A stretch of 64,000 nt of DNA from Paucibacter aquatile (GTDB lineage Bacteria > Pseudomonadota > Gammaproteobacteria > Burkholderiales > Burkholderiaceae_C): assembly GCF_002885975.1 (NCBI RefSeq), contig NZ_POSP01000003.1, positions 2,604,001 through 2,668,000 on the forward strand. The letters run 5' to 3'. Positions 34,882 through 45,100 of this stretch are shown in pieces (position 1 is the stretch's first letter; each line of letters opens with the position of its first letter). The translations under genes were made by a program, and so were the position numbers. Below the pieces are notes generated by a model. That model had not been told where the DNA came from and ran no database searches. It was given only the letters and a program-made list of their open reading frames with translations.

Positions 34882-37208
34882 AGCGTGGCCACCAGGGCGA
34901 GAAGGGTTTGCAACAGGCTGCCGGCATCGCTGGCGATGCGGCGGGCGGCCCGGCCGTCGCTCTTGAGGGCGCGGCTGTTGTCGAGCTGGTTCTGATCCAG
35001 GTAATGCAGGCGTTCGGGGTCCAGCTCGGCGGACACGGCCTTGACCGGCTTGACCCAGCTGAAGCGGGCCCAGGATTGCTGGTCGTCCCAGCGCACCATC
35101 TCGACGCTGCCATCGGCAAAACGCACGCGCAGGGTTTGCGGCACCGCCGCGCCGCGCCGGCGCAAGACGACCGTGGTGCGGTAGGGGAAAGGTCCGGGCT
35201 CGGCCAGCACTTCGCCGGTCTGCGGGTCCTTCTTGGCCTCGGCCTTGGACGACGAGGCCGGGTGGTCCTTCTTCCACTGCTTGCGCAGCTTCTCGACCAG
35301 GTCTTCCTGTGCGTCCTTGTCCAGCTCGCTGCGCCGGCCATCGGGGCTGATATGCCGTCCCAGCAGGGGCAGCTCTTCCACGCTCTTGAAGCTCTCCACC
35401 CGGTCATCGACCGAGCGGCTGGCGTAGATGTGTTGCTCGAACAGGCGCTGCACCAGGGCCGGCTGGCCGCTGACCTCGGCCAGCACCTCGCGCAAATCGG
35501 CCGTGCTCGGGTGGCGGAACTTCCAGCGCTGGTAGTAGGTCTTGAAGGCCAGCTCCAGCTTCTCGCGGCCGATCTGCGCCTCCAGGTCGCGCATGGCGGT
35601 AGCGGTGCGGGAGTACACCGTGCCATAGCTGCCGCTGGAATGGCGGTGCCAGCTGTTCTGGCCCAGGCCGTCCGGCGGGTCCTTGAGACCGGCGCCCAGG
35701 CGCTCGCCCTCGAACACATCGACCGTGGTGCCCACGCCCAGACGCTTGAGCGCAGCCGTGGTCATGGGCGCCCGCTGGCCGCGGGCCTGAATCATGCGCT
35801 GATCCCAGAACTCATTCAGGCCCTCGTCGAGAAAGGGCTCCTCGAACTCATTGGAGGCCAGGATGCCGTAGAAGTAGCCATGGCCGAACTCGTGGATGGT
35901 GACGAACTCCTGGCCGAAATGGGCCAGGGTGCCTGGGGTCTGGTCGGCATAGCTGTCGGCCGTGAAGAAGGTCGGGTACTCCATGCCGCCTGCTTCCTTG
36001 GCATTGAAGGGCGGCACCACGGCCGTGACCGTGCGGTAGGGGTAAGGCCCCAAGGTCTTGGAGAACCAGGCCAGCGCATCCAGCGTGGCCTTGAGCACCA
36101 CCGGCGCGTTGTGGGCGTACTCGGGCGGGTACAGCACCTGGACCTGCACCTTGGGGCTGCCCTCGCCCTCGTAGACCGCTTTCAGCGGCGGGGCAAAGCG
36201 CTTGTCGGCCGTCCAGGCGAAGTCATGCACATCGCCTTGCACGTAGTGGTGGATGACACGGCCCCCCTGCTTCTTGGGCTCGCCCTGCAGCTCGCCAGTG
36301 GCGCCGACCGTGTAGCCCTCGGGCACGTCGATGCGCACCTCATAACGCCCGAAATCGGCGTAGAACTCGCTGTGCAGATGGAACTCATGCGCGTTCCAGC
36401 GCGGCGCTGTCGCGCCCCGCTCGCCGGGCAGCTCCAGCACGGCCATCTTGGGGAACCACTGGCCCACCAGATGGAAGCTGCCGAAGTAGCCGGTGCGGGC
36501 CAGCACGCGCGGCAGCTGGTCGAAGAAATCGATGTCCAGCGTGGTGCTGCCACCGGGTGCCACCGCCTGCGGCAGGTCCAGGCGCACCACGGTGCGGTCG
36601 GTGGCCGGGCCGCCATCGGGCTGCACAAAATACCAGGGCACGGCCACACCGGCCTGCTGCACCTTCTTCAGCTCGATATAGCCCCAGTCGCCCTTCTTGA
36701 TCGGCACATCGCTGCGGAAGGCAAAGCCCAGGCGGCGCTGCTCGCTCATGAAGGTGCTGCCCTCGCCTTCAAAGGCATTGAGGTAGAGGTGCAGATAGAC
36801 GGAACGCACCGGCACGGCGCTGCGGTTGCGCCAGCTCAGGCGCTGCTTGCCCTCGATGGTGTGGGCCTCGGGGTCGAGCCGGGCTTCGATTTGGTAGTCC
36901 ACCACCCGGTCGGACAGTGTCGGCTCCTGGCCGCTGCGCGGGCCGCCCCAGGCCTGCGGGCTGCTGGGCTGGCGCACGGCGGCGGCGTCGGGCGCGGCCA
37001 GGGCGATGCCGTCCAGCGAGGGTGGTACGGCCGAGGCGGCAGCCGCCACGGCAGGGCTGGACGCGGCCGAAGAAGCCCCGCTCGCCGACGCGGCAGCGCC
37101 GTCGCTGGCCCCGCCCTTCTGGCAGGCACTCAATGCCAGCAATGAAGCCAGGACCCCGGCCCACAAGGCGACCGAAGAGCCGGATCGGCGCGAAAGACGT
37201 GCAAGCAT
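34878..37208 (-). CDS. M1-family metallopeptidase, lipoprotein
   Basis: This 776-aa zinc peptidase carries a lipoprotein signal (LLALSAC, Cys29), then a Ser/Ala-rich linker to about residue 70. The zinc site is HEFGH (near residue 440), 18 residues, then Glu in FLDEGLNEFWDQ: the gluzincin HExxH-x18-E pattern. The exopeptidase motif GAMEN of aminopeptidase N is replaced by AGGMEYPTFF. The N-terminal beta domain starts about residue 100. An exported, membrane-anchored M1 peptidase probably digests peptides in the periplasm or at the surface. Its gene overlaps that of a six-helix membrane protein. Confidence 0.9.
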   Translation of the reverse strand: MLARLSRRSGSSVALWAGVLASLLALSACQKGGASDGAAASASGASSAASSPAVAAAASAVPPSLDGIALAAPDAAAVRQPSSPQAWGGPRSGQEPTLSDRVVDYQIEARLDPEAHTIEGKQRLSWRNRSAVPVRSVYLHLYLNAFEGEGSTFMSEQRRLGFAFRSDVPIKKGDWGYIELKKVQQAGVAVPWYFVQPDGGPATDRTVVRLDLPQAVAPGGSTTLDIDFFDQLPRVLARTGYFGSFHLVGQWFPKMAVLELPGERGATAPRWNAHEFHLHSEFYADFGRYEVRIDVPEGYTVGATGELQGEPKKQGGRVIHHYVQGDVHDFAWTADKRFAPPLKAVYEGEGSPKVQVQVLYPPEYAHNAPVVLKATLDALAWFSKTLGPYPYRTVTAVVPPFNAKEAGGMEYPTFFTADSYADQTPGTLAHFGQEFVTIHEFGHGYFYGILASNEFEEPFLDEGLNEFWDQRMIQARGQRAPMTTAALKRLGVGTTVDVFEGERLGAGLKDPPDGLGQNSWHRHSSGSYGTVYSRTATAMRDLEAQIGREKLELAFKTYYQRWKFRHPSTADLREVLAEVSGQPALVQRLFEQHIYASRSVDDRVESFKSVEELPLLGRHISPDGRRSELDKDAQEDLVEKLRKQWKKDHPASSSKAEAKKDPQTGEVLAEPGPFPYRTTVVLRRRGAAVPQTLRVRFADGSVEMVRWDDQQSWARFSWVKPVKAVSAELDPERLHYLDQNQLDNSRALKSDGRAARRIASDAGSLLQTLLALVATL

Positions 37209-37363
37209 GGCTGGCGCTCAAAAGTGGCGAACGCGCGATGGTAGGCGGGTGCTGGCGCGGCGCCAGCCCGTGGAATCACCGAGTCAGGCCGCCGGGCGGC
37301 GTGCCAGCCAGGGACAGCCCGGCCATCCAGACGGGCGAACATCGCCCGCTCGCTGCATGGCCG

Positions 37364-37834
37364 CTACAGGCCCAGAGACTGGCGGACCTTGAACGCCACC
37401 GCATCGCCCTGAGCCTGGCGCACTTCGTCCACAAAGCGCAGGGCCAGTTGCTGCAGGGCCGGGAGGTCGCCACAGCGCTCCACATCCAGCACCCAGCGGT
37501 AGCCCTTGATCAGGCCCAGGTGCTCACGCGCGGCACCGGTGAGGTAGGCGTACAGGGCCTGGTAGTCCAGGCTCGGCAGCGCAGGGGCTTGCGGGGCGGC
37601 AGGCGCCAGCCCGGCTGCGGATCCGGCCCGGGCCGTGGGCGCAATCAAGCCCTGGTCGATCAGAAAGGCGATGTCCGCCGCCGTGATGCCCTGCACCAGG
37701 CCCAGCCATTGCTGGGCACTCTTGCTGTCATCGATGACCAGCAGGAGGTTGCGCAGGCTGCGCGACAGCGGCAGCGCCCGGTTCTTGATCTCGGCGCGGC
37801 CTTGTTCGGTCTTGGTGTAGGCCTGTTCCAGCAT
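37364..37834 (-). CDS. Hypothetical 156-aa protein
   Basis: This is a soluble, mostly helical protein without signal peptide. Residues 1-68 (YTKTEQGRAEIKNRALPLSR, then LLLVIDDSKSAQQWLG and ITAADIAFLIDQGLI) look like a winged-helix-type domain. An Ala/Pro linker and a second helical domain (about 85-156) follow. I do not recognise its family. The ATG at 37834 has AGGAAGG upstream and lies 78 bp after the fadD stop in the same orientation, so it may be read from the fadD promoter. Confidence 0.7.
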   Translation of the reverse strand: MLEQAYTKTEQGRAEIKNRALPLSRSLRNLLLVIDDSKSAQQWLGLVQGITAADIAFLIDQGLIAPTARAGSAAGLAPAAPQAPALPSLDYQALYAYLTGAAREHLGLIKGYRWVLDVERCGDLPALQQLALRFVDEVRQAQGDAVAFKVRQSLGL

Positions 37835-37912
37835 CACGGTTTTTCCTTCCTCAGGGGCCCGACTCTAGTGGAGAGTGGGCCTCGAGAGGCAGAAACCCCG
37901 CCCGCAACACGC

Positions 37913-39595
37913 TCAGGTTTTGTCGCGCAGTTCACGCCGCAGGATCTTGCCGACCGGAGTCTTGGGCAGTTCATTGCGGAACTCGATGACCTTGGGGCGC
38001 TTGTAGCCGGTCAGGTGCGCCTCGCAGTAGGCGCGCACATCGGCTTCGCTGACTTCCTTGGCGGCGCCGGGTTTGCGCACGATGGCCACCTTGACCGCCT
38101 CGCCCGCTTTCGCATCGGCGATGCCGACGGCCGCGCATTCGAGCACGCCGTCCATCATCGTGATCACGTCTTCCACCTCGTTGGGGTAGACGTTGAAGCC
38201 GCTGACCAGAATCATGTCTTTCTTGCGATCGACGACGCGGAAGTAACCTTTTTCGTCCACGGTGCCGATGTCGCCGGTGCGGAAGAAGCCGTCGGCCGTC
38301 ATGACCTGGGCGGTTTCGTCCGGGCGCTGCCAGTAACCCGCCATGACTTGCGGGCCGCGGATGGCGATTTCGCCGGTGGCGCCGGGCGCGGCCGGGTTGC
38401 CGGCGTCATCGAGCAGACGCAGCTCGGTGCTGGGCAGGGGCAGGCCGATGGAGCCGGTGTACTGCGTGCTGTCGGTCGGGTTGCAGCTGGCCACGGGCGA
38501 GGTCTCGCTCAGGCCATAGCCCTCGCAGATGGAACAGCCGGTTTTCTCCAGCCAGAGCTTGGCCGTGGCCTGCTGCACCGCCATGCCGCCACCGACCGAG
38601 ATGACCAGATGGCTCCAGTCCACGGTATTGAAGTCCTTGTGGTTGGCCATAGCCATGAACAAGGTATTGACGGCCGGGAAGCAATGGAAACGGTGCTTGG
38701 CCAGTTCCTTGAACATGGCCGGCAAGTCACGCGGGTTGGGGATCAGCACATTGCAGCCGCCCATGTGCATGGCCAGCATCATATTGGTAGTGAAACCGAA
38801 GATGTGATACAGCGGCAGGGCGGCGATGCCCACCACCTGCTCGCCGGCCGGCACCTTCTTCAGCGCAGGCATGTACCAGGCCTCGGCCTGCATCACATTG
38901 GCGACCAGATTGCGGTGCAAGAGCACAGCGCCCTTGGACACGCCGGTGGTGCCGCCGGTGTACTGCAGCACGGCGATGTCGTTGGGGCCGACCTTGGGCG
39001 CCTTGTACGCCAGGCCGCGGCCGCGCGCCAGCGCCTCGCCAAACTCGACCGCGCCGGGCAGCTCAAAGGCCGGCACCATCTTCTTCACCCGGCGCACCAC
39101 GTAGTTGACGATCAGGCTCTTGGGGAAGCCCAGCATCTCGCCCATGGACGCAAGAATCACATGCTGGGTCGGCACCTGCTTGATCACCTGCTGCAAGGTG
39201 GCCGCGAAGTTCTCGAGGATGACGATGGCCTTGGCGCCGGCATCCTTGAGCTGATGTTCCAGTTCACGCGGGGTGTAGAGCGGGTTGACGTTCACCACCA
39301 CATAGCCGGCGCGCAGGATGGCGGCCACGGCCACCGGGTACTGCAGCACATTGGGCATCATCACGGCGACCCGGTCGCCTTTTTCCAGACCCAGGCTCTG
39401 CAGATAGGCGGCCAGGGCGCGCGAGGCCTCGTCCACCTGGCCGAACTTCATGGTGCGGCCCATCATGGTGTAGGCCGCCAGCTGCGGGTACTTCTTGAAG
39501 GCCGAGTCCATCAGGTCCACCAGGGACGGATATTGCTCGGCATGGATCTCGGCAGGAACTCCCTCGGGGTAGCTCTTGAGCCAGGTCTTGTCCAT
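37913..39595 (-). CDS. fadD: Long-chain-fatty-acid--CoA ligase
   Basis: This 560-aa AMP-forming enzyme activates long-chain fatty acids with ATP and CoA for beta-oxidation or lipid synthesis; it is usually membrane-associated. Motifs are the P-loop YTGGTTGVSKGA, EGYGLSET, the adenylate site FFRTGDIG, DRKKDMILVSGFNVYPNEVE (linker/hinge) and the C-terminal PKTPVGKILRRELR. The ATG at 39595 is supported by GGAGA nine bases upstream and gives the normal family start; an ATG five codons earlier is less likely. Confidence 0.95.
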   Translation of the reverse strand: MDKTWLKSYPEGVPAEIHAEQYPSLVDLMDSAFKKYPQLAAYTMMGRTMKFGQVDEASRALAAYLQSLGLEKGDRVAVMMPNVLQYPVAVAAILRAGYVVVNVNPLYTPRELEHQLKDAGAKAIVILENFAATLQQVIKQVPTQHVILASMGEMLGFPKSLIVNYVVRRVKKMVPAFELPGAVEFGEALARGRGLAYKAPKVGPNDIAVLQYTGGTTGVSKGAVLLHRNLVANVMQAEAWYMPALKKVPAGEQVVGIAALPLYHIFGFTTNMMLAMHMGGCNVLIPNPRDLPAMFKELAKHRFHCFPAVNTLFMAMANHKDFNTVDWSHLVISVGGGMAVQQATAKLWLEKTGCSICEGYGLSETSPVASCNPTDSTQYTGSIGLPLPSTELRLLDDAGNPAAPGATGEIAIRGPQVMAGYWQRPDETAQVMTADGFFRTGDIGTVDEKGYFRVVDRKKDMILVSGFNVYPNEVEDVITMMDGVLECAAVGIADAKAGEAVKVAIVRKPGAAKEVSEADVRAYCEAHLTGYKRPKVIEFRNELPKTPVGKILRRELRDKT

Positions 39596-39704
39596 CTTCT
39601 TTGTCTCCATTCGATGCCCCGGATTCTGACCGATGGCGACACCCCGGCTCATCAGGGGATTCGATACGAGACTCTAGAGCGACGCGCGCAGGCCCCTTGC
39701 CCGC

Positions 39705-41012
39705 TCAGGGTTGGCGAACGGCTCCTTGCGATTCCCAGATCGGCGAAGACAAGATCTTGTCGGCCACCTGCCGCCCGAGCTTCAAGCCGTCTTCGTTGTC
39801 ATGGCGAAAATGGATGCCCGCGAACAGCCGGGAAATAGCCGCCTGCTCGGCCAAAGCATCCAGATGCGCGGCGCGAGCCGGAAATGCACGCGCGAGAACC
39901 CGCGCTGCAGCGCCACTGAACGCGGCGTGACCAGAAACATAGGAGGGAAAGGGCGGCGTAAGCAGCGCAGGTTTGAGCGGCTGCCCGGTCAAAGGGGCTG
40001 CCACCGTGACCGGCCGCGCCGTCCAGTAGTGGTACTTGCAATCCCAGACCGCCAGAAAAGTGTCGGCCAAGGCCACGTTGAGCTGAGCAAACAGCCGCGC
40101 CGTCGCGGCCGCACCCAGGCCGGCCCGTTTGACCTCTTCCAGAGCGATCTGGTTCCAGTGTCCGGGCGGCGTCACGGAGCCATGCCCATCCACCCAGAAC
40201 TTCGCAATCTCAAGCTGGGCGGGTGACAAGCTACGCGAGACCTCCTGGACCTCTTTCAGATCCTGCAGATAGCGCGGCGAGCCATAGGCCGGTGGTACCG
40301 GGCGAAACTCGGCATTGGATGTGAGCATCCAGGGCGTCCAGCCAGGCGCAAACGGCTCATCGGGGGGGTAGTAAAAGTAGGGCGGCGTCGGTTCCCAGGC
40401 GCCAGGGCCGTAGTAGCGCTGCTCCCCGTAATACTGGAGCCGCAAGCCATTCCAGCCACGCTGGGCGCCGTCCTGCTCGGCATATTGCACCACGGTGCGT
40501 CCCACTTGATAACCGAGCAGCATGGCTTGCCGGTCGGCATCGTTGAGTTCGCCCAGGGCCTGACCCGACAACTTCGCTGCGATTGCGAAGCCGAGCCGGT
40601 CAAAAGCCCGTTCTTCGGCCGCAAACAGATAGCCCAAGACCTGGGCAGCCGCCATCGAAAGCGCCAGCCGGCTGTCTTGCCCGCGCGCCAAGGCCAGTGC
40701 CTGAGCGTCATGCATGGCCACATGCAACAACGCGAGTCCACGTGCCCCTCGGGTCGGCATCATCTTGTGCTTGACGAACAGGTCGAGCTGGATGCGAGTC
40801 CAGGCGAGTGTCGGCGGCTCTGCTCGCCACTGCTCCACCACACTCGCCGCCTGCCGATGGACTGAAGGCCAGTCGTGGAACGCCGAATGTGGAATCGCCA
40901 GCACGGCGGGCGGCAGAGCGGCAGCCGAAGCTTGATGTTCAAGCAAGGGCCGAGCCGAAGCGATATGGCCGACGCACAGCAGCAGGGCGCCGAGACAGAG
41001 TCTGAAAATCAT
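39705..41012 (-). CDS. Exported vanadium-dependent haloperoxidase / PAP2-superfamily protein
   Basis: This 435-aa protein has a Sec signal peptide (cleavage after IASA). The three PAP2/haloperoxidase motifs are complete: K326-x6-R333-P (KYHYWTARP), PSYVSGHAAFSG (His362) and SRLFAGIHFRHD (Arg395, His401, Asp405). Such a site binds vanadate in haloperoxidases or phosphate in phosphatases, and sequence alone cannot decide which. The aromatic N-terminal extension (YYGPGAWEPTPPYFYYPP) is typical of the bacterial haloperoxidase-like group. It is the last gene of the eight-gene cluster, overlapping the ankyrin gene as ATGA. Confidence 0.85.
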   Translation of the reverse strand: MIFRLCLGALLLCVGHIASARPLLEHQASAAALPPAVLAIPHSAFHDWPSVHRQAASVVEQWRAEPPTLAWTRIQLDLFVKHKMMPTRGARGLALLHVAMHDAQALALARGQDSRLALSMAAAQVLGYLFAAEERAFDRLGFAIAAKLSGQALGELNDADRQAMLLGYQVGRTVVQYAEQDGAQRGWNGLRLQYYGEQRYYGPGAWEPTPPYFYYPPDEPFAPGWTPWMLTSNAEFRPVPPAYGSPRYLQDLKEVQEVSRSLSPAQLEIAKFWVDGHGSVTPPGHWNQIALEEVKRAGLGAAATARLFAQLNVALADTFLAVWDCKYHYWTARPVTVAAPLTGQPLKPALLTPPFPSYVSGHAAFSGAAARVLARAFPARAAHLDALAEQAAISRLFAGIHFRHDNEDGLKLGRQVADKILSSPIWESQGAVRQP

Positions 41013-41593
41013 GTTCGTTCCGCGAGAAGTTGGGTGATCGCATCTCGCTGGGTTTGACGGGCGGCATCGAGCGGACGGGTCCCGAAAGCATCCGGCTGGG
41101 TCGGGCTAGCGCCAGCGTCCAGCAGCATGCGGACGATGGCGATGCGGCCCGCATGCACCGCAGCCAAAAGTGCTGTGGGCCCCTCGGCGGGCCGAATGTC
41201 CACGAGGGCACCGGCCTTGAGCAGACGCTCCACCACCTGGCCGTGCCCGCCATGAACAGCGTTGATGAGCGGCGTCAGCCCGCGCCAGTCCTGCGCATTG
41301 ACCTCGGCCTGATGACTCAAGAGCAGATCGACCATCTGCAGCTGACCCAGGGCGGCGGCGCTGTGCAAAGCCGTGGCCTTGCGCAGCGGGTCGGGCGCCG
41401 AAGCGGAGAGCCCAGTCGCCAAAAGGGAGCCGACCGTGCGGACATCACCCTGCGCCGCGTACTGCACCAGGCTCATCGCAGCAATGGGCACCTCCGCCCG
41501 CGCCAACCGAGCCCGGGCTTGTTCCGCAGCGCTTTGCGCATGGGCCGCACCGGCAAGCCAGGCTGCGAGCAGCACTGTCGTCAACCTCATCAT
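41009..41593 (-). CDS. Exported ankyrin-repeat protein
   Basis: This 194-aa protein has a signal peptide (cleavage after AHAQ). Residues 40-190 form about five ankyrin repeats (SLVQYAAQGDVRTVGSLLAT, KATALHSAAALGQLQMVDLL, GLTPLINAVHGGHGQVVERL, GPTALLAAVHAGRIAIVRML, GTRPLDAARQTQRDAITQLL). It probably binds a partner protein in the periplasm. The ATG at 41593 overlaps the upstream stop (TGATG), and its own stop overlaps the haloperoxidase gene, so all three are tightly coupled. Small periplasmic ankyrin proteins accompany peroxidases or catalases in some bacteria, which fits this pairing. Confidence 0.85.
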   Translation of the reverse strand: MMRLTTVLLAAWLAGAAHAQSAAEQARARLARAEVPIAAMSLVQYAAQGDVRTVGSLLATGLSASAPDPLRKATALHSAAALGQLQMVDLLLSHQAEVNAQDWRGLTPLINAVHGGHGQVVERLLKAGALVDIRPAEGPTALLAAVHAGRIAIVRMLLDAGASPTQPDAFGTRPLDAARQTQRDAITQLLAERT

Positions 41594-42120
41594 CAAGGAC
41601 GCACTCCCGACTCTTTGCGCAGGGTGTTGTGAAACTGAGCCAAACCGGTCTGGTTGGACTTGGCCCCTATGGCATGGGCTTTCAAGCGGCCACCGTCAGT
41701 AAAGCCGAACAGCTGCGGCAGGACGGACCCCAATGCCAGGTGTCGCCATTGAGCGGCCGTCGTTTGGTACAGCTGCAATGTCGGGTAGCGACCCGGATCG
41801 AGCAGCGGCGCCTGCTCTGTCTCGACCGCAACCGGGGCGACCAACAATACCCTCAGCTCGTCCAACTGCTCGGGCGACAGGCGTAACAGTTCCAACTCCA
41901 GCCATGCCGCTGCAGCGCGGCTGTGGCTCTCGATCACCAAGAGCATGCAGCGTCGCTGCAGCACATCGGGCAGGCGTAAGACGTCGGTACCGCCAACGCT
42001 GCTAATCTGGATGTCAAGTTGCTGTGCCGTGGACAAGCGCGGCGCAGCCGCGCTCAAGGGCACGAGACCGGCCCCACCCGCTGCCACCAGCGCCATCGAT
42101 ACGAAGTTTCTGCGTTTCAT
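41593..42120 (-). CDS. Tat-exported protein, possibly thioredoxin-fold without CxxC
   Basis: This 175-aa protein has a twin-Arg signal (MKRRNFVSMALVAAGGAGL, cleavage about SAAA). The mature part has strands and helices in thioredoxin-like order (CMLLVIESHSRAAAAWLELE, LRVLLVAPVAVE, PTLQLYQT, LFGFTDGGRLKAHAIG), but only a single Cys in place of CxxC. That makes disulfide chemistry unlikely, and the fold assignment is tentative. The ATG at 42120 lies 2 bp after the stop of the 1891-aa gene and the stop touches the ankyrin gene. Confidence 0.65.
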   Translation of the reverse strand: MKRRNFVSMALVAAGGAGLVPLSAAAPRLSTAQQLDIQISSVGGTDVLRLPDVLQRRCMLLVIESHSRAAAAWLELELLRLSPEQLDELRVLLVAPVAVETEQAPLLDPGRYPTLQLYQTTAAQWRHLALGSVLPQLFGFTDGGRLKAHAIGAKSNQTGLAQFHNTLRKESGVRP

Positions 42121-42122
42121 GG

Positions 42123-45100
42123 TCACTGCCCGATGGCGAAGTTACGAATGTTCTGGCGATCTTCGGCGCTCAAGCCCTCGAGCATGCCCGGCTCCGCCAA
42201 ACGTGCCAGGCCGTCGGCGCGGAGGGCCAGCGCGGCGGCATCGGCGGTCGGCGTCAAGACATGGAAATGCATGATGGCCGCCGATTGACCCGGGGCCAAG
42301 GTCAGCATCCACTGCGTCACGCGGCCGCGCACCGAACGAAGGTCAACCCGGCTCGGCTTCACCACGGCCGCAGCCGAGGCAATGCCGTTGTACACATGGG
42401 CGCCGGCGACTTGGCAATCCTCGTAAGCCACGTAGCCCCGTTCCGGACTGTTCTGGGGTTCCGTGATGCGATCGGCATCGCAATAGCTGTCGCCTTGTGC
42501 AGCGATCTCGACACGTACGGTCACCGTCTGCGCCGAGCCGTTGGTCAAAGTTTCAATTTGGCGAGCATACCCACCCACGGCGGGCACAAAGAGACGGCGC
42601 TTGATGCTCAGACGATTGCCGTACTCGAAGGGACCCATGGCCATCTCACGTGCACCGATTTGGTAGTCCATGCCAAGGCTGCGCGGCATGGGCAATCCGT
42701 TGATCAGCAGTTGCGGCCCGTTCCAGCTGTTGAAGTGGCCCACCTGACCTGCAGAGACCAGACGACCCGCTTCGTCGAACATGAAACCAGCCGTGGCTTC
42801 AGGCACTGTCGGAGCATCATGCGTGCCACCGAACTTGTAGCTGTTGGCATTCGGCACCGCGGCCTCGACCGTGCTGCCAGCACTCACACGCAAGCTGCTA
42901 CGGCCAAGGCTGGGGTCATTCCACCAGCTGCCGAGCTGATTGGCCGTGTAAGGCCCTGGCATAAGATTGAAGGTCGCATAGCCATTGCCAGCCGAGCGCG
43001 CCTCCTTGTCGTTGTAGCTCAGTGCCTGCTCGATTTGCTGGGGCTGCAGGATCAGACGCTGGTTGTACATCGCCTGTCCCTGTGCATTGACCGCCTGCAC
43101 GACGGCACGACCCTGGGTCGGATACTGGACATTGCGCTGTACCAGCGCCTTGTCAGACAGCGGTGCGAGGCTGAACGTCTGCACGGCCTTCAGCTCCTCT
43201 CCCTGGAACACGTGCAACACGGTGTCGCCCGCTGGCGCGCGGTCAAAGCGGTAGCAGCCCCCATTGGCGGTCACTTCACGTGAGCCAATCACGCTGTAAC
43301 CGCCCACCAGGTCCTCATTGAAGATGCGCACATGGGTCGGTGCAGCCGGGATACCGTCCGCCTGCGTCACGCAGCCCTGCAACTGCGCCATATTGGGCAA
43401 GGACAGATTGAGCGCCTCGGTCGGCAGTTGTGAAAACACGCCCGTCCAACGTCGCTGCACACCACTGTCGTGATCGCGCAGCCAGAGCTCGTAAGCACCC
43501 GTCGTGAAACCACCGAACAAATAGTAGGTACCCGGTTCCTTTGGATTGCCGAAGGGGTCATAACCATCCAGGCTGCTCGACACTTCACGCCACACACCTT
43601 GGGCGTCTCGCTGCCTCAAGCTCACGTATCCATAGCTCAATGTCGAGCCATCAGCGTAGCTGACCCGGCCCTTGAGGATAGGGATGACGATGTCGAAATT
43701 GCTCGGATTGGAATCCTTGACTTCGATCTGACCACGGCCCAGGAAATCGCTGCACTCGTGCAGTTCCGCCGTGTAGGTTCCGAACGGAACACCTTCCACA
43801 CGCACACCACCCAGCGGCGGCACCGGTAGGCTCACCTGGTCAATGCCCGGGCCGGACACGGTCAAGCGAACCGGGCATTCACCACCGTAGCGGTTGGGCA
43901 CATCGATCGGTTGGCCTGCTGGATCCACGATGCGCAGCAACACACTGCCCATGTCAGGGAAGACGAACTCACCTGCCTGAGCACTGCTGCCAGCCGCACC
44001 CACTTCGATCTCGCGCTCCTGGACCTGACAGATCAGACCCATGGCTGCCGAGACCACCATGGGGCCGGACTGCACATTGGGAATCAGGAATCGACCTTCC
44101 GCATCCGTGACGCCACGGGTGCTGAATTCACCGCCGTCCGTCAGTGCACCGCCCACCTTTGCAGTGCGAGCTCGCGCCCGGCTGGGAATGGGCCATGAAC
44201 CATCGTCCCAGTTCGTGCAGCTGGCGCGTTCGCCATTGTTGGCCACGACGATCTGAATCCCCTCCAGAGCGCGACCGCTGAGATTGCGCACACGGCCCTG
44301 AACCGAGGCGCCGACAATTTCGAAGTAGATTTGAGGTGCCTCGACGAACTCGCCACGCTGACCTTGCGCCTGCACTGCGACGGGCTGACCGTTCGCGGGG
44401 TGCAAGGCTCGGATCGTCACCGGACGTTCGGCCGGAACTCGACGGAACTCATAGCGGCCCTGAGCATCGGTCATCGCCTGGAACGAACTTGCCGTACCAA
44501 ACGATGCTTCCACATTGGCGCCCGCCACCGGGCTGCCATTCTGGAACAGCACCTCGCCGCCGATTGCTGCGGTAGGCAGCACCAGATCAACGGCTGTCAG
44601 CTGAACGCCCTCGCGCACGATCAGCTCACTGGCCACCTCGATCTCGAGCGCTCTGTCGCGTGCCAGCAATCTGACATTGGCATCAGCGGGCAAGACCTTG
44701 AACAGGAAGCGAGCTTCGGCATCGACCACGGCCTGATCCAGCAGACGCCCTTCGGTATCGAAGGCAGCCACTTCGCTGGCGGGCACCGGGTCCCCAGTGG
44801 CCGACATCACACGGCCCGTAACACCGCCAGTCGGCAGTGCGAGGTCCAGCTCGATGCGAGCGCCGTCGTCGCCGACGATCTCACGCTCCGCCACGATACG
44901 GGCATTGCGTGGGTGGACGAGCTTGACCGTGCCCCGGTCGCCAATGACTGCCGTCTCGACGGTCGCAGTCACTGCAGCGGGTTCGAACAAGAGATCAACA
45001 CGACGCTGATTCAGTTCGTCAACAAGCTCCAGCGGCACTGCGCCGATGGGCCCATCGCCCAGCAAGGCGTCGGACAGACGCAGATTCAAGGCCAGCGTCG

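Noticed and set aside
34908..39838. Long plus-strand open frames (745 and 973 codons) opposite the M1 peptidase and fadD genes
   Set aside because: They are antisense shadows in high-GC sequence: the minus-strand frames have recognisable domains, signals and ribosome-binding sites, and the plus-strand translations are low-complexity Gln/His/Gly-rich without motifs.
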